Shown here piece after piece: positions 8,507 through 17,460 of a stretch of 58,712 nt of DNA (positions within the stretch are counted from its first letter, which is position 1; each line of letters starts with the position of its first letter). The notes beneath the pieces were generated by a model that was not told the origin of the DNA, searched no databases, and was given only the letters and a program-made list of their open reading frames with translations. Source of the DNA: Lentibacter sp. (GTDB taxonomy: Bacteria > Pseudomonadota > Alphaproteobacteria > Rhodobacterales > Rhodobacteraceae); assembly GCA_016744435.1 (NCBI GenBank), contig JADGEJ010000024.1, positions 1 through 58,712 of the forward strand, read 5' to 3'. A program made the translations under genes and the position numbers.

Positions 8507-10021
8507 ATGAGTGAAGTGATTGTCAAAGACGGCGTCGAAGAAGAGACAGTTGAAGCCGTGCGTTCGCTCGGTGAGAAGTATAAATACGGCTGGGAGACCG
8601 AGATCGAGATGGAATATGCTCCGCTTGGTCTGAACGAAGATATCGTGCGCCTGATTTCGGAAAAGAACGAAGAGCCGCAGTGGATGCTTGATTGGCGTCT
8701 TGAGGCGTTTGCGCGCTGGAAGACTCTCAAGGAGCCGAACTGGGCGATGATCGACTACCCCGAGATCGACTTCCAAGACCAGTATTACTATGCCCGCCCT
8801 AAAAGCATGGAAGTGAAGCCAAAGTCTCTGGACGAAGTGGACCCGAAACTTTTGGCAACCTACGCCAAACTTGGCATCCCTTTGAAAGAGCAGATGATCC
8901 TGGCGGGCGTCGAAGGCGCGGAAGATGCGCCTGCCGAGGGCCGCAAAGTGGCTGTGGACGCGGTTTTTGACTCTGTGAGTGTCGGCACGACGTTCCAGAA
9001 AGAGCTGAAAGAAGCGGGTGTTATCTTTTGCTCGATCTCAGAGGCGATCAAGGATCACCCCGAGCTTGTGAAAAAATACATCGGCTCGGTTGTGCCCGTG
9101 TCAGATAACTTTTACGCAATGCTCAACTCGGCTGTCTTCAGCGACGGCTCGTTTGTGTACATCCCGCCGGGCGTGCGCTGCCCGATGGAGCTCTCCACAT
9201 ATTTCCGCATCAACGCCGAGAATACCGGCCAGTTTGAGCGCACACTCATCATCGCCGATAAGGGCAGCTACGTGAGCTACCTTGAGGGCTGCACAGCGCC
9301 ACAACGTGACGTGGCCCAGCTGCACGCTGCTGTTGTCGAGATCGTTATCGAGGAAGACGCTGAAGTGAAGTATTCGACCGTTCAGAACTGGTATCCCGGT
9401 GATGAAAACGGCAAAGGCGGGATCTATAACTTCGTGACAAAACGCGCTGATTGCCGTGGCGACCGCGCCAAAATTATGTGGACACAGGTTGAAACCGGTT
9501 CAGCCGTGACTTGGAAATACCCGAGCTGCATTCTGCGTGGCAATGACACACAGGGTGAGTTTTACTCGATCGCGATCACCAACAACCACCAGCAGGCCGA
9601 CACGGGCACCAAAATGATCCACCTGGGCAAGAACTCCAAGTCGCGGATTGTCTCTAAGGGGATCAGCGCGGGTGTTGCGCAAAACACTTACCGTGGCCTT
9701 GTGAGCATGCACCCCAAGGCGCAGAACTCACGCAACTATACGCAGTGCGACAGCTTGCTGATTGGCGACAAATGTGGTGCGCATACAGTGCCTTACATCG
9801 AAGTGAAGAACAACTCGAGCCGTGTTGAACACGAGGCAACGACATCCAAGGTGGATGACGAGCAGATGTTTTACTGCCGCCAACGCGGGATAGACGAGGA
9901 AGCGGCTGTTGCGCTTATCGTCAACGGGTTTGCCAAAGAAGTGCTGCAAGCTCTGCCGATGGAGTTTGCCATGGAAGCGCAAGCGCTTGTGGCGATTTCG
10001 CTTGAGGGATCGGTTGGGTGA
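8507..10021 (+). CDS. sufB: Fe-S cluster assembly scaffold SufB
   Basis: This 504-residue cytosolic protein is the SufB subunit of the SufBC2D scaffold on which Fe-S clusters are built. It is full length. Typical text includes [18 protein letters not shown] near the start, EGCTAPQRD in the middle, [17 protein letters not shown] and the C-terminal [22 protein letters not shown] lies 9 nt before the ATG. sufC and sufD follow only after five intervening genes, which separates the scaffold genes by 2.8 kb. Confidence 0.97.
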   Translation: MSEVIVKDGVEEETVEAVRSLGEKYKYGWETEIEMEYAPLGLNEDIVRLISEKNEEPQWMLDWRLEAFARWKTLKEPNWAMIDYPEIDFQDQYYYARPKSMEVKPKSLDEVDPKLLATYAKLGIPLKEQMILAGVEGAEDAPAEGRKVAVDAVFDSVSVGTTFQKELKEAGVIFCSISEAIKDHPELVKKYIGSVVPVSDNFYAMLNSAVFSDGSFVYIPPGVRCPMELSTYFRINAENTGQFERTLIIADKGSYVSYLEGCTAPQRDVAQLHAAVVEIVIEEDAEVKYSTVQNWYPGDENGKGGIYNFVTKRADCRGDRAKIMWTQVETGSAVTWKYPSCILRGNDTQGEFYSIAITNNHQQADTGTKMIHLGKNSKSRIVSKGISAGVAQNTYRGLVSMHPKAQNSRNYTQCDSLLIGDKCGAHTVPYIEVKNNSSRVEHEATTSKVDDEQMFYCRQRGIDEEAAVALIVNGFAKEVLQALPMEFAMEAQALVAISLEGSVG

Positions 10022-10204
10022 AAACGATGCCGGCATCTGTGACTCCAGAGAAAAAGGAGCGTTTCTTTGAGGGATTCGCTGGGTGTGGGCTCTCAAAATC
10101 GCCTTATCTTTGGGCCACTTTTGAGCATATTTCGTCTCAAACCGGCCAGATTAATCCGTCAGAAAGGTTGCCAGAAAAAAGCAATTTAGACGACTGGATT
10201 TTCA

Positions 10205-10738
10205 ATGAGCACGGGTCAGGCAGAGACATTTCAGGCGCGGCTGCAAAGGCTCGAAGGCGAACACGAGATCAGAGACCAGGATGTGGCGGAGCGACGGCGC
10301 GCAAAACACGCGCGGCGGTTTCCGGAGGTTGTCTACAATCTGGTTTACGTTCTGAGCTTTCCGGGCGCTCTGCTTATGGGGCTTCTCGGGGTCTTGATGG
10401 CGCAATATATGCGCTTTCAGTTCACAGGAGTTCCCAGCCTGAACGCCGAGAAAGACTTCGATCCGGCCATCCTTGGCGCCTACGTCATTTGCGGCGCGTC
10501 GATCTGGGCGCTCATGTATCTGGTTCGTCTGGATGGCAAAGAGCAAAAGTCGGCGGCGACAATCGGGCTGTTTGCCGGAGCTCTCGGGTTTCACAACTTG
10601 GTTTTCGTGATGCCGGGGTTGTTTTCACTCGTATTCTCGCCAGAATGGGTGGACTGGATCACCACGATCGCGGAGCCTTATTCTGTCTACTTCGGCGGAG
10701 AATACTACGCCTTCGGGGAAGCGCCCTCAGAGGCCTGA
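10205..10738 (+). CDS. Membrane protein of unknown function between sufB and sufC
   Basis: A 177-residue protein with a charged N-terminal 40 residues followed by about three membrane segments: VYNLVYVLSFPGALLMGLLG, LGAYVICGASIWALMYL and AALGFHNLVFVMPGLFSLVF-like text. No family recognised. A long overlapping frame runs through the same DNA, but only this one has a plausible hydrophobic pattern. The 183 nt before it contain no clear promoter or Shine-Dalgarno sequence, so expression may depend on read-through from sufB. Confidence 0.6.
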   Translation: MSTGQAETFQARLQRLEGEHEIRDQDVAERRRAKHARRFPEVVYNLVYVLSFPGALLMGLLGVLMAQYMRFQFTGVPSLNAEKDFDPAILGAYVICGASIWALMYLVRLDGKEQKSAATIGLFAGALGFHNLVFVMPGLFSLVFSPEWVDWITTIAEPYSVYFGGEYYAFGEAPSEA

Positions 10739-10825
10739 TATCTCTAAAAATTGCGCAAGTTTCGCCACATTCGCGCCAGAGTGTTTTGCCAGAAACTTGG
10801 CAAACAGAAGTTGTGAGAGTGGCAC

Positions 10826-11389
10826 ATGCAGAGAAGAAATCTCGACGCGTTCGACGAACGGATGAAGAAAATCGCCAAGCACGAAGGCGCTCCGAAGCAG
10901 TATTTAGCGGGCGAGGGCGATGTGGCGAGCACGACATTTACAGCCGCCGACATGCACCGCGCGCGAAAGCCCAAAAAGCAGGGCCCCAAGGATACATTCA
11001 AGCAGCTGCCCAAGATCGGCCTTTCGTTTGCTATCGGCGCAGCAACTATGCTTGTCGGCCGCGTGGCCAGCTTTCATTTCATCCCGGCAAACACCTTTGG
11101 CAACGAAATGAAAGCATTCTTGATGCTTCAGGGTGCCGAGATCGCCATAGCCTTCGGGCTGCTGGTGACGCTCGCGGTATTTCTCAAGCTCAACACCGGT
11201 GCTATGAAAATGGCGTCGATGGCGGGCTTGACCTTTATGCTCGTCGGCGAGCCGGAAGTTGCAAAACACGCGCCGAACATTTGGCAAGAGATGTTTTCAC
11301 CGGGCTATGCGGCGGGCGTGTTGGCACCGCAAGCCAGCTTGGAAAACAACCTGCGCACAATTCGCGACGTTATGATGACAAGTCTCTAG
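10826..11389 (+). CDS. Membrane protein of unknown function between sufB and sufC
   Basis: A 187-residue protein. The first 65 residues are strongly basic and polar (ARKPKKQGPKDTFKQLPK). Two or three hydrophobic segments follow: IGLSFAIGAATMLVGRVA, AEIAIAFGLLVTLAVFL and ASMAGLTFMLVG. GTGAGAGTGG upstream gives a weak ribosome-binding site. It and the preceding gene both join a soluble charged head to a membrane tail, but I see no sequence similarity between them. Confidence 0.6.
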   Translation: MQRRNLDAFDERMKKIAKHEGAPKQYLAGEGDVASTTFTAADMHRARKPKKQGPKDTFKQLPKIGLSFAIGAATMLVGRVASFHFIPANTFGNEMKAFLMLQGAEIAIAFGLLVTLAVFLKLNTGAMKMASMAGLTFMLVGEPEVAKHAPNIWQEMFSPGYAAGVLAPQASLENNLRTIRDVMMTSL

Positions 11390-11483
11390 TAGCGTCTTCC
11401 CAACCCACTAGCACTTCAGCACGCGGCACATCTCATGTGCGGCGCGCTTTTGCGTGTGGTCCTCAGCCCTTCAGGAGTGCTTC

Positions 11484-11798
11484 ATGATTGTTACGACAAC
11501 CCCATCAGTGGACGGCAAAACCATCAGTGAGTATCGCGGCATCGTCGTTGGCGAAGCGATCATGGGCGCCAATGTGGTGCGCGACGTTTTCGCCAAGATC
11601 ACTGACATCGTCGGGGGCCGCTCTGGCGCTTACGAAAGCAAGCTACAAGATGCGCGTGACACGGCTTTGCGCGAGCTTGAGGAACGAGCAGTTGAGAAGG
11701 GAGCCAACGCGGTTGTTGGGGTTGACCTTGACTATGAAGTTGTTGGCCAGTCGATGTTGATGGTGAGTGCCTCTGGCACTGCGGTGGTTATTAAGTGA
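11484..11798 (+). CDS. YbjQ/UPF0145 family protein
   Basis: A 104-residue protein of the YbjQ (UPF0145) family, whose members form small oligomers, are linked to heavy-metal binding by annotation only, and have no firm function. Recognisable text is [21 protein letters not shown], then [19 protein letters not shown], then [15 protein letters not shown]. It is near the usual family length of about 100-110. The ATG at 11484 was chosen because CAGGAG lies 8 nt upstream and family members begin near MIVTTTP. Confidence 0.88.
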   Translation: MIVTTTPSVDGKTISEYRGIVVGEAIMGANVVRDVFAKITDIVGGRSGAYESKLQDARDTALRELEERAVEKGANAVVGVDLDYEVVGQSMLMVSASGTAVVIK

Positions 11799-11821
11799 AC
11801 AAGGAAAGCAGAGGCTTTACG

Positions 11822-12031
11822 ATGGATTTTATCGAGAAAAACAAGACACTTGTTGTGCAGGTTGCTGCGGGTATCCTGATCGCCGTAGTCTTGAACTGGC
11901 TTGATATGCCAGTCTGGGTTATTGGCGGCATCGTGGCTGCTGTTGTCTCGCTTTGGACTGCCAAATTGGTTGAGGTTTATGACAATCAGATTGCGCCGCG
12001 CATCAAAGATGCAGGCAGGAAAGAACACTGA
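11822..12031 (+). CDS. Small membrane protein
   Basis: A 69-residue protein with two hydrophobic segments (LVVQVAAGILIAVVLNWL and VWVIGGIVAAVVSLWTAKLV) joined by a short turn and ending in a basic tail. No family recognised. AGAGG lies 7 nt before the ATG at 11822. An in-frame GTG at 11795 overlaps the ybjQ stop but has no ribosome-binding site. The next gene starts 2 nt after the stop. Confidence 0.6.
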   Translation: MDFIEKNKTLVVQVAAGILIAVVLNWLDMPVWVIGGIVAAVVSLWTAKLVEVYDNQIAPRIKDAGRKEH

Positions 12032-12033
12032 AC

Positions 12034-12825
12034 ATGTCAGACGCAGCTCTCAAACTTTACTGGTGGGACGCCAAGCCAAACTTCGGCGATGCGTTGAGCC
12101 AACTGGTCACGGCGCATGCGTCGGGTCGCGAGGTTGTGCATGCTGAGCCGCGCGACGCCGAGGTGTTTGCTGTTGGCTCGATCTTGCAGTTCGCTCGTCG
12201 TGTCTGGGGCAAAGACGGGCGGCCAAAGCACCGCCCGGTAATATGGGGAACGGGCATGTTGAGTGCTCTGCGCACTGACTTTGTCGAGCATGTTGATATC
12301 GCTATGTTGCGCGGGCCTATTACGGCCTCACTGCTTGGTGTAAAAGTTGAAAGCTACGGCGATCCTGGGCTGCTGACGGCCGAATCCCTTGGCGCGAAGC
12401 CTGCGCAACACGACAAGATCGGCCTTGTGCTACACCATGGCCAGCTTGGCCACCCAAGTGTAAAGGCGCTACTTGAGACACATGACAACGTTGAATACAT
12501 CGACGTGCAGGGCACACCTGAAGAGGTTTGCCCCAAGATCGGTGCCTGCAAGCACGTGATCAGCTCGTCTCTGCACGGGCTGATTGTTGCTGACAGCTAT
12601 GGCGTGCCAAACACATGGCTTGACCCGCTCAAGCAGCCGCGCATGAAGTATTACGACTATGCAGCTGGCATCGGGCGCGTCATGCCCCTGCCGCTGAAAC
12701 ACGATGACATTGCCAAAGCCCTGCCCAAGCTGAGCGAGGGTGTTTTGCCCTATGCCGCCAGCATGGCTGAAGCCAAAGACAGACTGATCACAGATTTCCC
12801 AAGCGCCTTGCGTGCGACGGGCTAA
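12034..12825 (+). CDS. Polysaccharide pyruvyl transferase family protein (ExoV/CsaB-like)
   Basis: A 263-residue protein of the family that transfers pyruvate from phosphoenolpyruvate to cell-surface sugars. Family features are KLYWWDAKPNFGDALSQLV at the N-terminus, PVIWGTGML, MLRGPITASLLG, YGDPGLL, and the C-terminal VISSSLHGLIVADSYGVPNTWL where the SSLHG motif is highly conserved. No other surface-polysaccharide gene is near. Its place inside the suf operon is odd; transcription with Fe-S genes may be incidental. Confidence 0.82.
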   Translation: MSDAALKLYWWDAKPNFGDALSQLVTAHASGREVVHAEPRDAEVFAVGSILQFARRVWGKDGRPKHRPVIWGTGMLSALRTDFVEHVDIAMLRGPITASLLGVKVESYGDPGLLTAESLGAKPAQHDKIGLVLHHGQLGHPSVKALLETHDNVEYIDVQGTPEEVCPKIGACKHVISSSLHGLIVADSYGVPNTWLDPLKQPRMKYYDYAAGIGRVMPLPLKHDDIAKALPKLSEGVLPYAASMAEAKDRLITDFPSALRATG

Positions 12826-12849
12826 AAAACACCTAAGAAAGGCGCGAAC

Positions 12850-13605
12850 ATGTTAGAAATCAAAGGCTTGAAGGTCAAACTTGAAGAAGAAGACAAGCAG
12901 ATCCTCAAAGGTGTTGACCTGAAGGTTGAGGCTGGGAAAGTCCACGCCATCATGGGGCCAAACGGCTCAGGCAAGTCTACTTTGTCATATGTTCTGTCGG
13001 GCAAAAGCGGCTATGAAGTGACGGGTGGCAGCGCTACGCTTGAGGGCGATGATCTGCTGGATATGGAGCCGGAAGAGCGCGCTGCGGCTGGGCTTTTCTT
13101 GGCGTTCCAATACCCAGTCGAGATTCCCGGGGTTGGCAACATGACGTTCTTGCGCACGGCCGTGAACTCACAACGCAAGGCGCGTGGTGAAGAAGAGATG
13201 TCAGCAACTGACTTCCTCAAAGAAATTCGGGCCAAAGCCAAAGACCTCAAGATCAATGCCGAGATGCTCAAGCGGCCAGTTAACGTGGGCTTTTCTGGCG
13301 GTGAGAAAAAACGCAACGAAGTGTTGCAGATGGCCATGCTTGCGCCAAAGATGTGCGTCTTGGACGAGACCGACTCTGGCCTTGATGTTGACGCGATGAA
13401 ACTCGTTGCAGAAGGCGTGAACGCGCTGCGCGACGAAGGCCGTGGCTTTCTTGTGATCACCCACTACCAGCGGTTGCTTGACCATATCAAACCGGATGTT
13501 GTGCATATTATGGCCAATGGCCGGATCGTCAAAACAGGCGGGCCGGAGCTTGCAATTGAAGTTGAGAACAACGGCTATGCCGATATTCTGGCAGAGGTGG
13601 CGTAA
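12850..13605 (+). CDS. sufC: Fe-S assembly ATPase SufC
   Basis: A 251-residue ABC-type ATPase of the SufBC2D complex, whose ATP-driven dimerisation reshapes the scaffold. Walker A is GPNGSGKST (residues 36-44), the signature is FSGGEKKR (148-155, the SufC-specific form), Walker B is CVLDETDSGLDVD, and the switch histidine follows in VITHYQRLL. It is full length, and its stop overlaps the sufD start by one base. Confidence 0.98.
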   Translation: MLEIKGLKVKLEEEDKQILKGVDLKVEAGKVHAIMGPNGSGKSTLSYVLSGKSGYEVTGGSATLEGDDLLDMEPEERAAAGLFLAFQYPVEIPGVGNMTFLRTAVNSQRKARGEEEMSATDFLKEIRAKAKDLKINAEMLKRPVNVGFSGGEKKRNEVLQMAMLAPKMCVLDETDSGLDVDAMKLVAEGVNALRDEGRGFLVITHYQRLLDHIKPDVVHIMANGRIVKTGGPELAIEVENNGYADILAEVA

Positions 13606-14891
13606 TGAACGCACTGCTCAAATCAAAACAAGAGGCTGCAGCCAGCCGTCTTGATGGGGTGCAAGCTCCGACAGATGCCGGCTGGTCAACCCATGCGCGC
13701 GAAGATGCTTTGGCGCGGGTACGTAGCACAGGCCTGCCTTCACGGCGCGACGAATATTGGAAGTTCACCCGCCCAGACAGGCTTACAGCAGCCGAGGGCT
13801 CTGAAGCGGCGCTGTTTTTGCATGAGGAAGCTCCGGTTTTTGGCGATCATGATCGGCTCAAAATTGTGTTTGTCGACGGGGTGTTTAGTGCAGAACGTTC
13901 TGATGACCTGACACTTGAAGGCCTCGAAATTAGCCGTTTGGCTGATGCCAGTGACATTTCTTGGGCGGCTGAGCTTTATGGCAAGCTTGAAACAAGTGGC
14001 CAAACCCCAGTTGAACGCCCGCTCGCGGCACTCAACACAGCTCTGGCAACTGATGGTGTGCTCATCCGGGCGTTCGAAACGCCTTCAAAGCCTGTGAGCC
14101 TGATCTATGTGCACGAAGACACGCACTCTGACGCGATCTTGCACCATGTAATTAAGGTCGAAGCTGGCGCATCACTTACGCTGCTTGAAAACGGGCCAGC
14201 GGCGGCGCGGTTTAACAAGTGTCTTGAGGTTGATATCGCCGATAGTGCCGAATTCCACCACGTGCGCGCGCAGGGCCGTGACCATGAGCGCTGTGCTGTG
14301 ACGCATCTGTTTGCGCGGCTTGGCGAAGAAAGCACGTTCAAAAGCTTTACGCTCACGGTTAACGGGGTTTTGACGCGCAATGAAGTTGTGATTGATCTGA
14401 CTGGTGACAACGCTTTTGCACATGTCGCTGGCGCGGCTTTGGGCGACGGTGACTTCGTGCATGACGACACCGTGTTTGTCACCCATGACGCGGTGAACTG
14501 CGAGAGCAGACAGGTGTTCAAGAAAGTGCTGCGCAACGGTGCTACTGGGGTTTTCCAAGGTAAAATTCTCGTAAAAGCCGGGGCGCAAAAGACTGACGGC
14601 TACCAGAAATCACAATCGCTTATGCTGGATGGCGATAGCCAGTTTTTGGCAAAGCCTGAGCTTGAGATCTATGCCGATGATGTGGCGTGTTCACACGGGT
14701 CGACCTCTGGCGCGATCGACGAAGATGCGTTGTTTTACTTGCGTGCACGCGGTATTCCCAAAACCGTGGCGATTGATTTCATGACGCTGGCTTTCCTCGC
14801 GGAAGCAGTTGAAGAGATCGACAACCAAGCGCTCGCGGACGAGATCAACGGCCGCCTTGAAGGCTGGCTGACGCGCCGAAGTGCCAGCTAA
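13605..14891 (+). CDS. sufD: Fe-S assembly scaffold subunit SufD
   Basis: A 428-residue partner of SufB in the SufBC2D scaffold. The C-terminal half carries the SufB/SufD beta-helix text, for example GVFQGKILVKAGAQKTDGYQ, DDVACSHGSTSGAIDEDALF and LRARGIPKTVAIDFM. The N-terminal half has SRRDEYWKFTRPD, also typical. Start and sufC stop overlap as TAATG, so the two are translationally coupled. Confidence 0.97.
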   Translation: MNALLKSKQEAAASRLDGVQAPTDAGWSTHAREDALARVRSTGLPSRRDEYWKFTRPDRLTAAEGSEAALFLHEEAPVFGDHDRLKIVFVDGVFSAERSDDLTLEGLEISRLADASDISWAAELYGKLETSGQTPVERPLAALNTALATDGVLIRAFETPSKPVSLIYVHEDTHSDAILHHVIKVEAGASLTLLENGPAAARFNKCLEVDIADSAEFHHVRAQGRDHERCAVTHLFARLGEESTFKSFTLTVNGVLTRNEVVIDLTGDNAFAHVAGAALGDGDFVHDDTVFVTHDAVNCESRQVFKKVLRNGATGVFQGKILVKAGAQKTDGYQKSQSLMLDGDSQFLAKPELEIYADDVACSHGSTSGAIDEDALFYLRARGIPKTVAIDFMTLAFLAEAVEEIDNQALADEINGRLEGWLTRRSAS

Positions 14892-14903
14892 GAGGGGCTT
14901 TGC

Positions 14904-15398
14904 ATGTCTGTTGTGATGGATATCCTGGCCACATACAGAGGCCCGTCGCGCGTGATGCGCAAACTGGTGTCGATGGGGCAACGTGAAGACCGTGCTTTAG
15001 CCATTCTGATGATGGGCTGTGCGACAATCTTTGTGGCGCAGTGGCCAAGGCTGGCGCGCCAATCCCACCTGACAGGAGAAGAGCTGAACCCGCTATTGGG
15101 AGGCGCTTTGATGGCATGGTTATTTATCATGCCCTTGGTGTTTTATACGCTGGCTCTGTTGGTTTACTTTAGCTTTCGGGCCTTTGGCAGCCAGGGCCAG
15201 TCTTGGGGCCTTCGGCTGGCGCTGTTCTGGGCCGTACTGGCGGCGTCGCCACTTGTGCTGCTTGACGGGCTGGTCGCGGGCTTTCTGGGGCAGGGCGTAC
15301 CACGAATGATCGTTGGTGCGATCTGGCTCGCCATGTTCTTTTGGTTCTGGTTTGCAGGCAGTATCACAGCCGCGAAAGAAAGTGCTCCCGATGCTTAA
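14904..15398 (+). CDS. YIP1-like membrane protein
   Basis: A 164-residue protein with about four membrane segments ([58 protein letters not shown] and GAIWLAMFFWFWFAG). It resembles YIP1-domain proteins that Rhodobacterales carry in suf operons, with no known role. GAGGGG gives a good ribosome-binding site. The next membrane gene starts 8 nt before its stop. Confidence 0.7.
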   Translation: MSVVMDILATYRGPSRVMRKLVSMGQREDRALAILMMGCATIFVAQWPRLARQSHLTGEELNPLLGGALMAWLFIMPLVFYTLALLVYFSFRAFGSQGQSWGLRLALFWAVLAASPLVLLDGLVAGFLGQGVPRMIVGAIWLAMFFWFWFAGSITAAKESAPDA

Positions 15399-16008
15399 TA
15401 AGCTTATCCGCACCACTCTGTTCAATCCGATGCAGGCCGCAGAACAGATCGTTTCTTTTGGCATCAAGCGCGAAGTGCTTTGGATGGCGCTGGCGCTTGC
15501 AGCTGTGCTTAACGCTCTGGTGTTTTCGCTGGCGTTCCAGGCCGCGCCTCCTGTTCCCACCGAAGGATTGGCGCCTCAAGAGGCTGAGTATGCCGAATTT
15601 ATGATGCGGTTCTTGGGCTCGCCAGCGTTTGTATCTGTTGCCGTTGTTCTTTCTTTGGTGGTCTCGGTTTTCACATTTCACTGGGCTGCGCTGATCCTGA
15701 AAGGGCAGGGCCAGCTGACTGACGTTTTGGCCATTGTTACCTGGTGGCAGTTTCTGGTCTTGGCCTCCGGCATTGCGCTGATCATTGTGTCGCTACTGGC
15801 TCCTTTACTGGCGAGTTACATGTCGCTGATCGTCAATATCTGGGAGTTTTTTATCCTGTCAGGGTTGATCAGTGGTGTGCACAGGTTTGCACACCCTCTC
15901 AAAGGTTTGGCTGCTATCGTGCTGTCTCTGATGATCATGGTAATTGCTGTGATGTTCCTCTTAACGCTTATCGCCCTGTTTGGGCCGATTGGAGCCCCTA
16001 ATGTATGA
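15391..16008 (+). CDS. YIP1-family membrane protein
   Basis: A 205-residue protein with five probable membrane segments, including VLWMALALAAVLNALVFSL, AFVSVAVVLSLVVSVFTFHW, FLVLASGIALIIVSLLAPLL and IVLSLMIMVIAVMFLLTLIA. The start ATG at 15391 overlaps the previous stop and begins the family-like LNKLIRTTLFNPMQAAEQI; an upstream in-frame codon at 15313 is rejected because it would overlap the previous gene deeply. Its stop overlaps the sufS start. Confidence 0.75.
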   Translation: MLNKLIRTTLFNPMQAAEQIVSFGIKREVLWMALALAAVLNALVFSLAFQAAPPVPTEGLAPQEAEYAEFMMRFLGSPAFVSVAVVLSLVVSVFTFHWAALILKGQGQLTDVLAIVTWWQFLVLASGIALIIVSLLAPLLASYMSLIVNIWEFFILSGLISGVHRFAHPLKGLAAIVLSLMIMVIAVMFLLTLIALFGPIGAPNV

Positions 16009-17221
16009 TGTTGCTAAAATCCGCGCTGACTTTCCTATTCTCGCGCGTGAAGTGAACGGCAAGCCGCTTGTCTACCTCGACAATGGCGCATCCGCGCAGA
16101 AACCGCAGGTTGTGATTGATGCTGTGACACGTGGCTACGCGGAAGAATACGCCAATGTGCACCGTGGGCTGCATTACCTCAGCAACCTCGCAACTGACAA
16201 ATACGAAGCCGTGCGCGGCATTGTTGCACGCTTTCTTGGGGCGGCTTCTGAAGACGAGATAATCTTCAATTCGGGGACCACCGAGGGCATTAACATGGTT
16301 GCCTATGCTTGGGCCGCGCCGCGCATGCAGGCCGGCGACGAGATCGTGCTGAGCGTCATGGAACACCACGCCAACATCGTACCCTGGCATTTCTTGCGCG
16401 AGCGGCAAGGCGTTGAACTCAAATGGGTTGATACCGACGCCACTGGCGCTTTGGACGCCGAAAAAGTCATCGCCGCGATTGGCCCAAAGACAAAACTGAT
16501 CGCAATCACGCAGCTGTCCAATGTATTGGGCACGCAGGTTGATGTGGCGCGCATCTGCCAAGTGGCGCACGAGAAGGGTGTTGCTGTGTTGGTTGACGGC
16601 AGCCAAGGCGCTGTGCACGCGCCCGTTAATGTCGCCGAAATGGGCTGTGATTTTTACGCTATTACCGGCCACAAGCTCTACGGCCCTTCAGGCTCAGGCG
16701 CGATCTACGTTAAGCGCGAGCGCATGGACGAGATGCAGCCCTTCATGGGCGGTGGCGACATGATCCGCGATGTCAGCAAAGATGTGATCACCTACAATGA
16801 TCCGCCGATGAAGTTCGAGGCGGGCACACCCGGCATTGTGCAAACTATTGGGTTTGGCGCGGCGCTGGAATATCTGATGGAGCTTGGCATGAAAAACGTT
16901 GCCAAGCACGAAGCTGATTTGGCGGCTTACGCATCCGAGCGCTTGACCGGGCTTAACTGGCTTGGGCTGCAAGGCACGGCCCCCGGCAAAGCAGCGATTT
17001 TTAGCTTCACCATGGAAGGCACAGCGCATGCGCATGATATTTCGACGATCTTAGACAAAAAGGGCGTCGCTGTGCGGGCAGGGCACCATTGTGCGCAACC
17101 TCTGATGCAACATCTCGGTGTATCGGCCACCTGCCGCGCAAGTTTTGGGCTTTATAACACGCGCGAAGAAGTCGATGTACTGGTTGACGCTCTTGAGCTG
17201 GCGCATAGCCTACTAGGCTAA
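16001..17221 (+). CDS. sufS: Cysteine desulfurase SufS
   Basis: A 406-residue PLP-dependent desulfurase of the SufS (group II) type. The PLP lysine is Lys225 in TGHKLYGPSG and the catalytic cysteine is Cys364 in RAGHHCAQPLM; both match the known E. coli SufS spacing. Start text is YLDNGASAQKPQVVIDA. The ATG at 16001 is 6 nt after TTGGAG and overlaps the previous stop. It closes the operon; no sufE, sufA or sufT follows here, unlike several relatives. Confidence 0.96.
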   Translation: MYDVAKIRADFPILAREVNGKPLVYLDNGASAQKPQVVIDAVTRGYAEEYANVHRGLHYLSNLATDKYEAVRGIVARFLGAASEDEIIFNSGTTEGINMVAYAWAAPRMQAGDEIVLSVMEHHANIVPWHFLRERQGVELKWVDTDATGALDAEKVIAAIGPKTKLIAITQLSNVLGTQVDVARICQVAHEKGVAVLVDGSQGAVHAPVNVAEMGCDFYAITGHKLYGPSGSGAIYVKRERMDEMQPFMGGGDMIRDVSKDVITYNDPPMKFEAGTPGIVQTIGFGAALEYLMELGMKNVAKHEADLAAYASERLTGLNWLGLQGTAPGKAAIFSFTMEGTAHAHDISTILDKKGVAVRAGHHCAQPLMQHLGVSATCRASFGLYNTREEVDVLVDALELAHSLLG

Positions 17222-17229
17222 TTTCGCGA

Positions 17230-17258
17230 TTGCGAGCCCTCTCTGAGGCCGCTATAGA
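17230..17258 (+). promoter_or_regulatory. Promoter of the tRNA-Arg gene
   Basis: TTGCGA (17230-17235) and TATAGA (17253-17258) are spaced by 17 nt. The start of transcription would fall about 3 nt before the mature tRNA, so the tRNA probably has its own promoter rather than relying on sufS read-through. Confidence 0.6.
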
Positions 17259-17267
17259 ACCCCCAAC

Positions 17268-17344
17268 GCACCCGTAGCTCAGCTGGATAGAGTGCTCGCC
17301 TCCGAAGCGAGAGGTCACAGGTTCGAATCCTGTCGGGTGCACCA
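17268..17344 (+). tRNA. tRNA-Arg, anticodon CCG
   Basis: A complete cloverleaf of 77 nt including an encoded CCA. The acceptor stem pairs GCACCCG with CGGGTGC. The D arm begins GCTC and includes AGCTGGATAGAGT. The anticodon stem CTCGC/GCGAG encloses loop CTCCGAA with anticodon CCG, which reads the Arg codon CGG. The T arm contains GGTTCGAATCC. No duplicate of its 3' end is seen nearby, so no attachment-site pair is evident. Confidence 0.97.
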
Positions 17345-17401
17345 CTTTTATAGATCGTAAGTTGCTGGCAAGAGCTGTCGCTTTTTGCCGTTAAACGCAA
17401 A

Positions 17402-17429
17402 GAGCCCGCACCTGTTGTGGCGCGGGCTC
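17402..17429. terminator. Bidirectional intrinsic terminator between tRNA-Arg and the dioxygenase gene
   Basis: GAGCCCGC (17402-17409) pairs with GCGGGCTC (17422-17429) around a 12-nt loop. On the minus strand it is followed by TTTGCGTTT, so it best ends the dioxygenase operon. On the plus strand it may also stop the tRNA transcript. Confidence 0.7.
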
Positions 17430-17460
17430 CTTTGAGAAACTACTGGTTTCGCAATTTCTA

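Noticed and set aside
10018-11487. A 489-codon open frame overlapping the two membrane-protein genes
   Set aside because: It is rich in Arg, Ser and Gly with no hydrophobic pattern or motif, starts within the sufB stop and overlaps two frames with clear membrane segments. It is a GC-rich shadow frame.
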